Notes under the pieces: model-generated
Databases searched by the model: none
Told to the model about the DNA's origin: nothing
What the model saw: the letters and a program-made list of their open reading frames with translations, nothing else
Translations under genes and position numbers: made by a program
Part shown: one piece after another, positions 16,803 through 27,760 of the stretch
Numbering within the stretch: the first letter of the stretch is position 1
Layout of the letters: the number at the start of each line of letters is the position of its first letter
From: Pseudoclavibacter terrae
GTDB taxonomy: Bacteria > Actinomycetota > Actinomycetes > Actinomycetales > Microbacteriaceae
Direction: 5' to 3'
Length of the DNA stretch: 64,000 bases
NCBI RefSeq assembly: GCF_008831075.1
Contig: NZ_WBJX01000003.1
Span: forward strand, 124,001 to 188,000

Positions 16803-16838
16803 GGCCAGGCCGAATGCAGTTCGCATTCTGACCTGGCC
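16803..16838 (+). terminator. Hairpin after tRNA-Gly
   Basis: GGCCAGG at 16803-16809 pairs with CCTGGCC at 16832-16838, and an inner GAATGC/GCATTC stem extends it. Only a short T-rich stretch follows, so it is a moderate intrinsic terminator just 7 nt after the tRNA. Confidence 0.65.
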
Positions 16839-16871
16839 GTTCTGGCTTCCGGGAGGCAGTCGCCTCCGCGG

Positions 16872-17108
16872 TCAGCTCTCGCCGCGACCGGTCTCGTGCT
16901 GCAGACGGTCGATGTGCTCCGACGCCTCCGCCTTCGTGATGTCCGCCGGGATCTCCTCGCCCGCCTCGCGGGCGAGCGTGTCGAGGTAGCTGCGCTGCGC
17001 GCCGGTCATCGGCTCGTCGCCGGTGACCCACGTCGACGGGTCCTTCTCTGTACCGTTCTCGCCGGGCTCGGTCGCGCCGAGCATTTCACCTTCGTGTGTC
17101 TCTGCCAT
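16872..17108 (-). CDS. DUF3072 small acidic protein
   Basis: A 78-residue hydrophilic protein with an acidic N-terminus and a C-terminal SAP-like helical domain: PMTGAQRSYLDTLAREAGEE followed by DITKAEASEHIDRLQ. This matches the DUF3072 family found in actinobacteria and others, sometimes attached to nucleic-acid-related domains. The ATG at 17108 is chosen; upstream in-frame sequence shows no conservation signs. The role is unknown; it might bind DNA or RNA by analogy with SAP motifs (inference). Confidence 0.75.
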   Translation of the reverse strand: MAETHEGEMLGATEPGENGTEKDPSTWVTGDEPMTGAQRSYLDTLAREAGEEIPADITKAEASEHIDRLQHETGRGES

Positions 17109-17206
17109 GTCCGCGACAGTAAGCGGCGCTCCTGGCCGATGGCCCGACGAATGCTGGGAATATGTGTTCGAATCCCGGCGGCGAGCACACCTCGGAATGC
17201 TAGGAA

Positions 17207-18124
17207 TCAGAAGTCGGCGATGACCAGCTTCTTCATCTGCATCATGTGCTCGTACCCCCCGGGCCTTGCCATCAGCTCGCCCATGTTCTGTGGCACGATC
17301 TGCCAGCTGACACCGAACTTGTCGGCCAGCCATCCGCACTGCTCCGCCTCGGGGACGGCGCTCAGCGCGTCCCAGTAGCGGTCGATCTCTGCCTGGTCGG
17401 AGCAGCCGACCTCGAGCGAGACACCGCAGTCGAAGCCGAACTCCTGCCCGGCACCGTTGTCCATGGCGGCGAACCACTGACCCGCGAGCTGGAAGTCGGC
17501 GTACATGATCGCCCCGGCCACGGCCGGGCCAGATGGTGCCGGATACTCGGCGATGGTGCCGACACGGGACTCTGGGAACAGGGACACGTAGAGGTCGATG
17601 GCCTCCCGCGCCCTGTTCTGCGCTTCGCGACCGAACATGAGGCTCGGCACGATGAAGGGACGGGGGTCATCAGCCGTGCTCAGCCCCTCAGGGTCGACGA
17701 GCATGAGCTGCCAGCTCACGCCGTACCGGTCTTCGATCCAGCCGTAGTGCGGACTGAACGGGTACTCCTGCAGCGGCATGAGGGCCTTGCCGCCCTCGCT
17801 GAGCCCCGCCCAGACCCGGTCGATCTCCTCGCGTGCCGACGCCGCGTCTCCACCGAGCACGCGGGGGTCGAAGTTGAGCATGAACGAGATCGACGGGTTG
17901 GGCCTGAACTGGTCGCCCGCGTTGATGAGCGTGAACCGGTACTCGTCGATGTCCACGCCCACGACGAGCGGAAGACCGGCGAACTCCTTCTGGAAGTCGA
18001 GGAGGTCGGTCTCGGGATATCTGGCTTCCACGGACGTCGTCGTCTTCGGGAAGATGGAAGCGTAGAACTCGCCAGCTTCTTCGGCGTTCTTGTTGAACCA
18101 CAGGTTCGGGATGATCTTCTGCAT
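17207..18124 (-). CDS. Tandem VOC (PhnB-like) domain protein
   Basis: A 305-residue protein made of two PhnB/3-demethylubiquinone-methyltransferase-like VOC domains (about 1-145 and 155-300). The first contains IIPNLWFNKNAEEAGEFY and the second repeats the pattern with AREAIDLYVSLFPESRVG; each ends with a [LW]ADKFGVSWQ or EDRYGVSWQ stretch. Such proteins are mostly uncharacterised; some bind small ligands or antibiotics. It is a single-gene unit with no regulator beside it. No metal ligands can be assigned with confidence. Confidence 0.85.
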   Translation of the reverse strand: MQKIIPNLWFNKNAEEAGEFYASIFPKTTTSVEARYPETDLLDFQKEFAGLPLVVGVDIDEYRFTLINAGDQFRPNPSISFMLNFDPRVLGGDAASAREEIDRVWAGLSEGGKALMPLQEYPFSPHYGWIEDRYGVSWQLMLVDPEGLSTADDPRPFIVPSLMFGREAQNRAREAIDLYVSLFPESRVGTIAEYPAPSGPAVAGAIMYADFQLAGQWFAAMDNGAGQEFGFDCGVSLEVGCSDQAEIDRYWDALSAVPEAEQCGWLADKFGVSWQIVPQNMGELMARPGGYEHMMQMKKLVIADF

Positions 18125-18248
18125 GACTCGTTACTCCTGCACGCGTCGGTAGTTCTGGGCTCAGTCGAACCCACTGGCAAAGTTACTCCCGACTACCGAC
18201 ATCGGCCGCGCGCCCGGACCCCGGTCGGAGCGAACACCCAGGCTGCGC

Positions 18249-19727
18249 CTACTGCAGTCCCGCCGTGAGCCGCGCCAGGTTGTCGAGCACGGTCGAGCGC
18301 ATCGGCTGCTTGCGCCACTCGAACATCGTGAGCTCGCGCGAGTGCTCGCGGTAGTCCTGCTGCACCTCGCGGAGGTCCTCGACGAAGTCGGCGCTGCGCA
18401 CCATGAGCGACACCTCGAAGTTGAGGGAGAACGAGCGCATGTCCATGTTCGACGACCCGATGACGGCGACCTCGTCGTCGATCGTGAAGTGCTTGGCGTG
18501 CAGAATCGTCGGCGACTTGTACATCCAGATACGCACCCCGGCGAGCAGGAGCGCCTCGTAGTAGGAGCGCTGCGCGTGGTAGACCATCGCCTGGTCGCCG
18601 ATCTCGGAGACGAACAGCTCGACGACCACGCCGCGGGCCGTTGCGGTGGTGATCGCGTAGAGCATCGACTCGTCTGGCACGAAGTAGGGGCTCGTGATGA
18701 TGATCGACTTCTGGGCGACGTAGAGCAGGTTGAGGAAGAGGCGGAGGTTGTTCTCGCTGGGGTAACCGGGGCCGCTCGGCACGATCTGGCAGTCCATCCG
18801 CGCTTCCTGCGGCATGGTCTCGACGTCGGTGAGGTCCTCGGGGATGATCGTGCCCGATTCCGAGTACCAGTCGGTGATGAAGACGGCGCTGACGGCGTGC
18901 ACGGCTGGGCCCTCGAGGCGCACCATGAGGTCGTGCCAGTGGAGCCCGCGGCGGATGTTGCCGCGCTTGTTGTACGTGGAGTCGACGACGTTCTGCGAGC
19001 CGAGGTAGGCGGAGTTGCCGTCGACGATGAGCAGCTTCCTGTGGTTGCGCAGGTCGGGCCGCTGGTACTCGCCGCGCCACGGACGCACGGGCAGCATGTA
19101 GTGCCACTCGGCGCCTGCCCGCTCGAGAGCCTTGAGGCGGGACAGCGTGTGCTTGCGGTATCCGGGCACTCGGATGGACGCGATGTGGTCGAGCAGGATG
19201 CGCACGCTCACGCCGCGAGCGGCTGCCCGGTCGAGGGCGTCGAAGATGGGGAGCGTGGTGTGGTCGCAGGCGAGGATGTAGAACTCGATGTGCACCCACT
19301 TCTCGGCCGTGTCGATCTCGGCGGCCATCGCCTGGATCGTCTCCTCGTAGCCGCCCTGCAGCACCACCTCGTTGTCGCTGATGAGCGGCATCGCCGTGTA
19401 CGTGCGGTTGAGGGCGACGACGGAGTCGAACCACGGCGGGTCGGTGTGCTCGGTGGGTTCGACCTCCACGCTCGAGACGGCCATGTTGATGAAGGTCGTG
19501 ACCTCCTGCTGGCGCTCCATGCGCTTGGCGGGGAGGCGGAAGCTGCCGAGCAGGAGGAACGCGACGACGCCGACGTACGGGATGAGGAAGATGGCCATGA
19601 GCCAGGCGATGCCGACGCTCGGCTTGCGGTTGCGGGGCACGACGATGATCGCGATGACGCGAATGATCAGGTCGATGATCGCGAAGATGAAGCCGGCGCT
19701 GATCGTGATGTGCGGAATCTCGGCCAT
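18249..19727 (-). CDS. cls: Cardiolipin synthase (phospholipase D family)
   Basis: A 492-residue membrane enzyme. Two N-terminal hydrophobic segments (about 8-30 and 35-58) are followed by two PLD domains with intact HKD motifs: HRKLLIVDGNSAYLGSQN near residue 229 and HAKHFTIDDEVAVIGSSN near residue 409. It joins phosphatidylglycerol units to make cardiolipin. The ATG at 19727 follows AAGGAGACC; a longer frame runs through the operator region and is not likely used. It diverges from a TetR gene with strong palindromes between them, so it may be under that regulator. Confidence 0.93.
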   Translation of the reverse strand: MAEIPHITISAGFIFAIIDLIIRVIAIIVVPRNRKPSVGIAWLMAIFLIPYVGVVAFLLLGSFRLPAKRMERQQEVTTFINMAVSSVEVEPTEHTDPPWFDSVVALNRTYTAMPLISDNEVVLQGGYEETIQAMAAEIDTAEKWVHIEFYILACDHTTLPIFDALDRAAARGVSVRILLDHIASIRVPGYRKHTLSRLKALERAGAEWHYMLPVRPWRGEYQRPDLRNHRKLLIVDGNSAYLGSQNVVDSTYNKRGNIRRGLHWHDLMVRLEGPAVHAVSAVFITDWYSESGTIIPEDLTDVETMPQEARMDCQIVPSGPGYPSENNLRLFLNLLYVAQKSIIITSPYFVPDESMLYAITTATARGVVVELFVSEIGDQAMVYHAQRSYYEALLLAGVRIWMYKSPTILHAKHFTIDDEVAVIGSSNMDMRSFSLNFEVSLMVRSADFVEDLREVQQDYREHSRELTMFEWRKQPMRSTVLDNLARLTAGLQ

Positions 19728-19806
19728 CTGGTCTCCTTGGGTACTCGGGGACAGCGTAGGGCAACGGATGCGCACGGGGAGGCCCCACATCTCCCCGCAG
19801 AATCCG

Positions 19807-19830
19807 TTGCACTTTCCAAAGAAAGTGCAA
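19807..19830. promoter_or_regulatory. Perfect inverted repeat, TetR operator 1
   Basis: TTGCACTTTC at 19807-19816 and GAAAGTGCAA at 19821-19830 are perfect 10-nt arms around CAAA. TTGCAC could double as the -35 box of the TetR gene, so binding would block RNA polymerase. Confidence 0.75.
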
Positions 19831-19840
19831 TACTGCACTA

Positions 19841-22259
<2,419 letters not shown>

Positions 22260-22303
22260 CGTCCCGCCGTCGCGGGCCGGCTCGCCGAGGGCTTCTGCCC
22301 TGC

Positions 22304-22981
22304 TCAGGCGGCTGGCCCGTTGGCGAACGTCCTGGCGGCTCGGAGCGCGGCCTCCACGTGCATCCCCTCGAAGGGGAGGACGGCGGCGAGCGCGTCGCTC
22401 GTGAGGTCTGGGCCCAGCTGTGCGGCGCGGAGAACGGCTTCGGCGTCCACGCGTTCTGGTGCTGATTCCGGGTCGTCGAGTTCCATGGCGGCGCCTTGGA
22501 ACCAGTCGTCTGCGGCGTCGAGCATCCGCTGTTCGGTGAGCACGGGCAGCAGGTGCCGGTCGAGGCCGTCGGCGACGCCGTGGTCGACGGTGTGCCAGTT
22601 GGCTTCGCCGCGGTCGAGCCAGGAGACGAACCCGAGCCAGGGCTGCTCGTCACCGCTGGTCCACTCGCGACCCGATTCATCGCGAACCGCGGCCTCGACG
22701 TGCTCGATCACCCAGTCGGGGAGGCCGGCGGTGGGGTCGATGCCCGTCTGATGCGTCTCGGAGTGGTCGCGGTCGATGCCGCTGAGGACGGCGCGGCCGT
22801 CGGCGAGTGGAGTGAGGCGAGCCCAGCTGCCGCCGCCGTCGGAGGAGAACCAGCCGTGGCGGTCGGCGCGCGCGTTCTGGCTGTTCTCACCGAGGATCGC
22901 CGTCTCTATGGCGGCCGCCAGCGCCCAACGACCTCTCATCACTTCGAGGGGTGGGAAGTGCTGTTCGCGGATTCGTGGCAT
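22304..22981 (-). CDS. Unknown protein encoded directly behind the DUF222/HNH gene
   Basis: A 225-residue soluble, acidic protein with several Trp residues (GRWALAAAI, GGGSWARLTP, DEQPWLGFVSWLDRGEANW) and a helical C-terminus. I recognise no family, signal peptide or membrane segment. Its ATG lies 4 nt after the stop of the endonuclease gene, so the two are co-transcribed. It could be a partner or immunity-type protein for the HNH enzyme, but this is only suggested by the position. Confidence 0.7.
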   Translation of the reverse strand: MPRIREQHFPPLEVMRGRWALAAAIETAILGENSQNARADRHGWFSSDGGGSWARLTPLADGRAVLSGIDRDHSETHQTGIDPTAGLPDWVIEHVEAAVRDESGREWTSGDEQPWLGFVSWLDRGEANWHTVDHGVADGLDRHLLPVLTEQRMLDAADDWFQGAAMELDDPESAPERVDAEAVLRAAQLGPDLTSDALAAVLPFEGMHVEAALRAARTFANGPAA

Positions 22982-22985
22982 GCGC

Positions 22986-24683
22986 CTAGTCTCGCAAGCC
23001 GCCGGTCGGCAGCTCCTGGGCGGCGGCGCCGGCGACGAGGCCGGTGACGAGGCCGGGTACCGGAGTACCGAACTCCACGGCGCGCGCCGCGCTGTCACGC
23101 GCGCGAATCTGGCTGCGACTGCTCCGTGGCCCTGTTGCGGGTTCGACGTCCCATGCGCGGTCGGTCGAGGGCACGATGACGAGCCGTTCCAGGTGGACTT
23201 CGTGGTGGTGGAAGCTGCACAACGCGATGCCGTTGCGGGCGTCGGTGAGACCGCCCTGCCACCAGGGTCTGACGTGGTGGAATTCGACCATGTCGTAGGG
23301 GAACTCGCAGCCGGGTGCCCGGCACCCGCCGTCTCTGGCGAAGATCGCTCTTCGCTGAGCGGGGCTGAAGAGTCGTCGCTTGCGACCCAGCTTGAGCACT
23401 TCTCCGTCGTCGTCGACGAGGGCGGCCCGGATGATGCCGTCGCACAGGATGCGCCTGGCGACGTCGATCGGGGCCGGTTCACCGGAGTGCTCGAAGCGCG
23501 GCACATCGGCCAGGCTGTCGATGGCTCCGAGGAGCCCTGTACGAGTGACCGAGACGACCAGGGTCGGCGCCTCGCCACCCGTGCGCGGCGCGGCCGGGGA
23601 CTCAGCATGCTGCGCGAACACCGACACGAGGGCGTCGATGCGCCGTTGGGATGGGCTGCGCTCGTCTCGGATCGGCACCTCAGGCTCGTGCACACCGGAC
23701 GTGCCGGGCACACCGGACGCATCGCACACACCGAGTACACCTGACGCATCGGGCGCACCGACTGCACCGGACGCACGGAGCGTGGCGTCATGGCCGGCTT
23801 CCTCCTCGTCGCAGGCGTGATCGCGCCTCGGCGAGAGGTACGCGTCGAGGACTCGCTGCAGGATCTCGCCCTGCTCGGGCGTCGCGAGGAGTCGCCCCTG
23901 CACCATTCCGTCGGAGCGGCGCGTGAAGGAGAGACCGCGCTTCTCGGCTTGGCGCTCCGCGTTCGGCTCCGCGCCGTCGGGGTCGAGGAAGGCAACCCAC
24001 ACGGCCGCCTGCTTGGCGAGGCGCTCCGGCGAGGCGGGCTCGTCGTCTTCTGGCGTGAGTCCGCAGGCTGCCTGCACGAGCTCGTACTCCGCACGATCGA
24101 GGGCGGAGACATCAGCGCGACCATCGGCCTCACGCAGCCCTCTGGCGATCGCCGATGCCTGCGAGAGGGTCACTCGCCCCTCTGCGACGGCGACCGCCAC
24201 GTGGCCCCGCGTCGGCTGCAGCGGCTCGCCCGTCATGCTGATCGTCTCGCGAGTCGCCTCCGCGAGCTCTCGCAGGGCGCCCGCCTCACCACGCCGCAGC
24301 CCGAGGGTCTGCCGCACGGCCTCGTGCACCGACCGGAACCCGCCGCGCCGCACCAGCGACCCCGAGAACGCCACGGGGGTCACCTCGTCGCGCCCGAGCA
24401 GCTCGGCGGTCATCTCGAGGAGGGTCGCGTCGAGCATCCGCTTGCGTGCGGCCAGCTCTTCGAACGCGGCGAAGAACTCCGTATCGAGCAGGGATGCGAT
24501 GGGTCGGCGCCCGTCGATGAACGCCTCGACCGCCGGAGTCGCGTCGACCGCGGCCTCGCGAACGGACGCCGCAACACCTGCCGGAAACGACACATCCCCA
24601 GCCCTGTGCTCGGTTCCGGGCTCCCGCAGCGTGCCCGGGCACGAAGCCTCGTCGTCGCGCAGATTCTGCGTTCCATCCCACAT
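22986..24683 (-). CDS. DUF222 / HNH endonuclease (13E12-repeat type)
   Basis: A 565-residue protein. The long N-terminal DUF222 domain covers about residues 40-330 (ARKRMLDATLLEMTAELLGR and following). An HNH nuclease domain lies at about 470-525: RAIFARDGGCRAPGCE, then FHHVRPWWQGGLTDARNG and LCSFHHHEVHL, with the His-Asn-His residues and two zinc-type Cys intact. The ATG at 24683 has GGGAGG 6 nt upstream. Between the domains a 30-residue Ala/Gly/Val/Asp stretch is encoded by short tandem repeats (CACCGGACGCATCG-like, about 23690-23775). These proteins occur in many diverged copies in actinobacteria; the function is unproven. Confidence 0.9.
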   Translation of the reverse strand: MWDGTQNLRDDEASCPGTLREPGTEHRAGDVSFPAGVAASVREAAVDATPAVEAFIDGRRPIASLLDTEFFAAFEELAARKRMLDATLLEMTAELLGRDEVTPVAFSGSLVRRGGFRSVHEAVRQTLGLRRGEAGALRELAEATRETISMTGEPLQPTRGHVAVAVAEGRVTLSQASAIARGLREADGRADVSALDRAEYELVQAACGLTPEDDEPASPERLAKQAAVWVAFLDPDGAEPNAERQAEKRGLSFTRRSDGMVQGRLLATPEQGEILQRVLDAYLSPRRDHACDEEEAGHDATLRASGAVGAPDASGVLGVCDASGVPGTSGVHEPEVPIRDERSPSQRRIDALVSVFAQHAESPAAPRTGGEAPTLVVSVTRTGLLGAIDSLADVPRFEHSGEPAPIDVARRILCDGIIRAALVDDDGEVLKLGRKRRLFSPAQRRAIFARDGGCRAPGCEFPYDMVEFHHVRPWWQGGLTDARNGIALCSFHHHEVHLERLVIVPSTDRAWDVEPATGPRSSRSQIRARDSAARAVEFGTPVPGLVTGLVAGAAAQELPTGGLRD

Positions 24684-25141
24684 CTCGACCTCCCCCAAGA
24701 TCCAGCTCCACCCTACCATGTTCTCGAACATATCTACGAGTATCCACAATAGACCTCTCCGCCGCGGCCTCACGCGCAGCAGCGCCGAGGCACTCACCGC
24801 CGCATTCCTCACGCTACGACCGACCGCCGACATCCCGACCCCGCGGCGAGGCACGACGCCGCGGCACCGCTCGCGGCCCGCCCAACTGCATCGCGGATGT
24901 CGTGGCCAGCCTGAGCCACGGCCCCGGCGGCGCGTCCTCGACGTCGACACACGCCCAGTCGACGAGGTCGGCGACGGGGAGACACCCGCGCACGTTGGTG
25001 AGCGTTTCCCCTGCCTGGACGTCCAGACCGCGAGCTGCAACACGATCGACGCCCGCGGTTGACGGAATCGCCCCCTCTTCGCCCATCCGCAGGGGATACC
25101 CTTCGTTCACCTCAAGAATTCTGCGACTGGATGCATCTTCC
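24684..25141. other. 458-nt spacer between the HNH gene and the DedA gene
   Basis: This divergent spacer contains the likely promoters of the HNH and DedA genes near its ends and an ATGTTC-TC-GAACAT inverted repeat at about 24718-24731. An open frame on the minus strand (about 24814-25185) has protein-like composition but no ribosome site or recognisable motif; it may be a gene remnant. Nothing else is supportable. Confidence 0.35.
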
Positions 25142-25861
25142 GTGGTTCCCACACTCTTCCCCTGGCTCGACCCCGAAACGATCATTCACGGCGCGGGTCC
25201 CTGGGCGCTGCTCGTCGTCTGCCTCATCGTGTTCTCGGAGACCGGACTCCTCGTCGGCTTCCTGCTGCCCGGCGACACGCTGCTGCTCATCACCGGCCTC
25301 CTCGCCTTCTACCCCGGCATCGGCTTCGACATCTGGTGGGTGTGCCTCGCCATCGGCTTCGCCGCGTTCCTCGGAGGCGAGGTCGGCTACCTGATAGGCC
25401 GCAAGGCCGGCCCGAGGATCTTCGAACGCAAGGAGAGCGGCCTCTTCAGCATGAAGAACGTCGAACGCACCAACGCGTTCTTCGAGCGCTTCGGAGGCCT
25501 CGCCGTCATCGTCGCCCGCTTCGTGCCCATCGTGCGCACGTTCGCTCCCGTCGCGGCCGGCGTCGGCAAGATGGACTACCGCAAGTACACGATCTACAAC
25601 CTCATCGGCGCCCTCATCTGGGGGTCCGGCCTCACCTTCGCCGGTTACCTCCTCGGCTACGTGCCCGTGCTCGGCGACTTCATCCGCGAGTACATCGACC
25701 TGATCCTGATCCTCGCCGTCCTCGCGACCGTCGTGCCCACGAGCATCCACTACCTCCTCAACGCACGGAAGTCGCGGCGCGAAGCTCAGCAGCTGAGCCG
25801 TGAGGAAGCCGAAGCGCTCGCCCTCGCGCCCAAGGACTTCGACCAGAAGCTCGGCGACTGA
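25142..25861 (+). CDS. DedA/VTT-family membrane protein
   Basis: A 239-residue integral membrane protein of the DedA (SNARE-associated/VTT) family. Marks are FSETGLLVGFLLPGDTLLLITG, GGEVGYLIGRKAGPRIF and the ARFVPIVRTFAPVAAGVGKM segment with the conserved Arg residues. Four to six helices are seen, and a charged C-terminal tail. DedA proteins act as lipid scramblases or flippases, for example for undecaprenyl phosphate carriers. The GTG at 25142 is chosen because the family N-terminus starts about there; no clear ribosome site was seen, so the start is uncertain. Confidence 0.88.
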   Translation: MVPTLFPWLDPETIIHGAGPWALLVVCLIVFSETGLLVGFLLPGDTLLLITGLLAFYPGIGFDIWWVCLAIGFAAFLGGEVGYLIGRKAGPRIFERKESGLFSMKNVERTNAFFERFGGLAVIVARFVPIVRTFAPVAAGVGKMDYRKYTIYNLIGALIWGSGLTFAGYLLGYVPVLGDFIREYIDLILILAVLATVVPTSIHYLLNARKSRREAQQLSREEAEALALAPKDFDQKLGD

Positions 25862-26035
25862 GCGCCGCACGAGACGAAAACCGACCGCGCGAACCGCCCC
25901 TCACAACCCCCGCCTCGACGCGTTGCGGCACGTTTCGCAGCGCCGCCCCACGCCTCCCGCGAGACGTAGGCTGGGGTTCCGCGGCATCGTCTGCCGCGTC
26001 TCTGACGGCGTTGCAGTGAGGAGTTCAGTTCTCGG

Positions 26036-27232
26036 ATGAGCGGCATCTGGCGGTACCAGTCGACTTCGATCCCCCTCAGACTGGCGAACGCCGGAGCGGT
26101 CGTCGCTCTTCCCCTCCTCGCCGTCGAACAGCTCGGCGATGTCGCGGTCGGCGGGTTCCTCGTCGCCGTCGCCCTCTTCCCGAGCGTCATCGCGGCGCCG
26201 CTCGTCGGCGCGCTCCTCGACCGCATGCGCCGACCCCGCCTGCTCCTCATCATCGGCGGTGCCATCACAGCCGCCGCGTACCTGTTCGCGTCGCAGCTCG
26301 GCACCCTGCCGATCGGCGTGATCGCGCTCATCCTCGCGGTCGCCGGCTTCGTGACCCCCGCATACATGGGCGGCCTCTCGAGCTTCGCGCCAGACAACAT
26401 CGAACCCGTTCGGAAGGCGTATGCGCAGGACGCCCTGTCGTACACGATCGCGTCGGTCGGCGGGCCCGCGCTGGCCGCGCTCGCGATCCCGCTCGCCGGG
26501 TCCGCTCGGCTCGCGATGGTGCTCCTCGCAGCCCTCGCGTTCATCGGGGCGATGGCCGGGTTCGGCATCCGGATGCACCCAAAGGCGGGCACCGTCGAAG
26601 GGCTCGGCCGCACCATCGCCCGCGGCATGACCTACCTCGTGCGGCACAAGCCGATCGCGATCGTCACCACGGCAGGCACCGTCAGCCAGATCGCCGGCGG
26701 GGCGCTCGGCATCGCAGCGATCGCCATCTCCCTGGAGCGCACCGGCTCCGAAGCGTCCGCCGCCTGGATCGTCACGGCCTACGCCATCGGCGGCCTCGCC
26801 GGCGCGCTGTTCATGGCCATCAGGACCTGGACGACGCGCGGCCCCGTGTGGGTCATGGGCATGGGCTTCGTCGCGACGGGCGCGTTCCTCCTCATCGCCG
26901 TCCCAGCGCTCCCGGTCGGCTTCACGTTCGCCGCCGTCTTCATCGCCGGCCTCTTCGCGGCGCCCGCGAACGCCGCCATGATGCTGCTGCGCGACAAGGA
27001 GAGCAAGCCGAACGTGCGCTCCCAGGTCTTCACCATCGGCGCAGGACTGCGCGTCACCGCCGCCGCGGTCGGCGCAGCCGTCGCAGGCCTCATCGCCGGG
27101 TTCGACGCTGGTTGGCTCGTCGCCGGCATGGCCATCATCTGGATCCTCTCCGGCGCCATCCTCTGGTTCTTCCCGAACCCGCCGGCCCGCACCGGCGTCA
27201 TCCCTGTGCAGAAGGGGCCGCAGGCTCCGTAG
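26036..27232 (+). CDS. MFS transporter
   Basis: A 398-residue major facilitator protein with about 12 helices. The N-terminal half shows LLDRMRRPRLLLIIGG, a motif A-like cytoplasmic loop, and the C-terminal half LLRDKESKPNVRSQVFTIGAGLR, a segment shared with actinobacterial putative efflux MFS proteins. Substrate is unknown. It is transcribed alone, with 174 nt before it, and ends just upstream of the family B elements. Confidence 0.85.
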   Translation: MSGIWRYQSTSIPLRLANAGAVVALPLLAVEQLGDVAVGGFLVAVALFPSVIAAPLVGALLDRMRRPRLLLIIGGAITAAAYLFASQLGTLPIGVIALILAVAGFVTPAYMGGLSSFAPDNIEPVRKAYAQDALSYTIASVGGPALAALAIPLAGSARLAMVLLAALAFIGAMAGFGIRMHPKAGTVEGLGRTIARGMTYLVRHKPIAIVTTAGTVSQIAGGALGIAAIAISLERTGSEASAAWIVTAYAIGGLAGALFMAIRTWTTRGPVWVMGMGFVATGAFLLIAVPALPVGFTFAAVFIAGLFAAPANAAMMLLRDKESKPNVRSQVFTIGAGLRVTAAAVGAAVAGLIAGFDAGWLVAGMAIIWILSGAILWFFPNPPARTGVIPVQKGPQAP

Positions 27233-27314
27233 GTTTGCCCCGGGGCGGCGGGCGCATGCTCGCGGCCCCGGTTCCGAGTGGATGCGCCCATACGCTGGAC
27301 ACGGCCCACTCGCG

Positions 27315-27419
27315 AATCGCTGCCAGCCAAATGGCCCCTACCGCGACCCCGCCCTCGATCGCAGCCAGCCAATTCTCCCTTCAGGCCCCCTCCAGAGGGC
27401 CACTTGACTGGCAGTGATC
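27315..27419. repeat. Family B three-arm element, copy 1
   Basis: Arm 1 (27315-27337, core GCTGCCAGCCAAATGG), arm 2 in the same direction (27356-27384, core GCAGCCAGCCAATTC) and an inverted arm 3 (27395-27419, CCACTTGACTGGCAGTGAT). It is the most diverged of three copies; arm 2 has lost part of its match. Confidence 0.75.
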
Positions 27420-27540
27420 ACTGTCGGGATGGCGCGGATGCAGGTGCCCCCGTCGGGCTGGCGTGCGAGCGGTGCTCCCCACGCGACTGCACCAGGACGT
27501 AGACCAGCCCGGGGAGGCAGAACACGATGAACTCGACCAC
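27418..27540 (-). CDS. Possible small membrane protein (40 aa)
   Basis: A GTG at 27540 opens a 40-residue frame with a hydrophobic N-terminal helix (VEFIVFCLPGLVYVLVQ) and a polar Ser/Ala/Pro-rich tail. The abrupt hydrophobic-to-polar layout is protein-like, and both neighbouring repeats leave it almost intact. No ribosome site is evident and no family is recognised. It may be chance. Confidence 0.35.
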   Translation of the reverse strand: MVEFIVFCLPGLVYVLVQSRGEHRSHASPTGAPASAPSRQ

Positions 27541-27618
27541 GGCCCGAGCCTAGCTGCGACGTGGTGACGCGGGTCGCGGTATCCGTCCCCACGCCCGCGC
27601 CCGCAGCATCCGTTCGGC

Positions 27619-27724
27619 AATCCCTGCCAGCCAAGTGGCCCGATTGCCGCCGCACGACTCCATCGCTGCCAGCCAAGTGGCCCTTCAGCCTCTGCCATAG
27701 GGGCTACTTGACTGGCAGCGATCG
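27619..27724. repeat. Family B three-arm element, copy 2
   Basis: Arm 1 27619-27641, arm 2 27661-27683 (GCTGCCAGCCAAGTGGCCC), inverted arm 3 27700-27724 (CTACTTGACTGGCAGCGAT). The loop AGCCTCTGCCATA is nearly the same as in copy 3. It ends 36 nt before the stop of the GntP gene. Confidence 0.85.
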
Positions 27725-27760
27725 AGTGCGGCGGCGGATGCGTGCGCGGGTGGGGTGGGG

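Larger units (their letters stand above)
27233..27760. other. 528-nt spacer with two family B elements
   Basis: Between the MFS stop and the GntP stop (both genes converge) the DNA is taken up by family B copies 1 and 2, with a possible 40-residue minus-strand frame at 27418-27540 between them. The remaining sequence has no coding or promoter signal I can support. Confidence 0.6.

Noticed and set aside
17155-17190. GTTCGAATC-like stretch resembling a tRNA T-arm
   Set aside because: The flanking bases cannot pair to form a T-stem and there is no acceptor or anticodon arm upstream, so it is not a tRNA or a tRNA fragment that I can support.
24715-24740. ATGTTC-TC-GAACAT as a LexA/SOS box before the HNH gene
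   Set aside because: The actinobacterial SOS box is GAAC-N4-GTTC; here the half-sites are in the opposite order, GTTC-TC-GAAC.
24814-25185. Open minus-strand frame of about 120 residues
   Set aside because: No ribosome site, no motif, overlaps the DedA start and promoter. Its open length can be explained by GC-rich composition. It is mentioned only as a possible remnant.
27315-27724. Family B arms as a CRISPR array
   Set aside because: Only two direct arms per element with an inverted third arm, no regular spacers and no cas genes.
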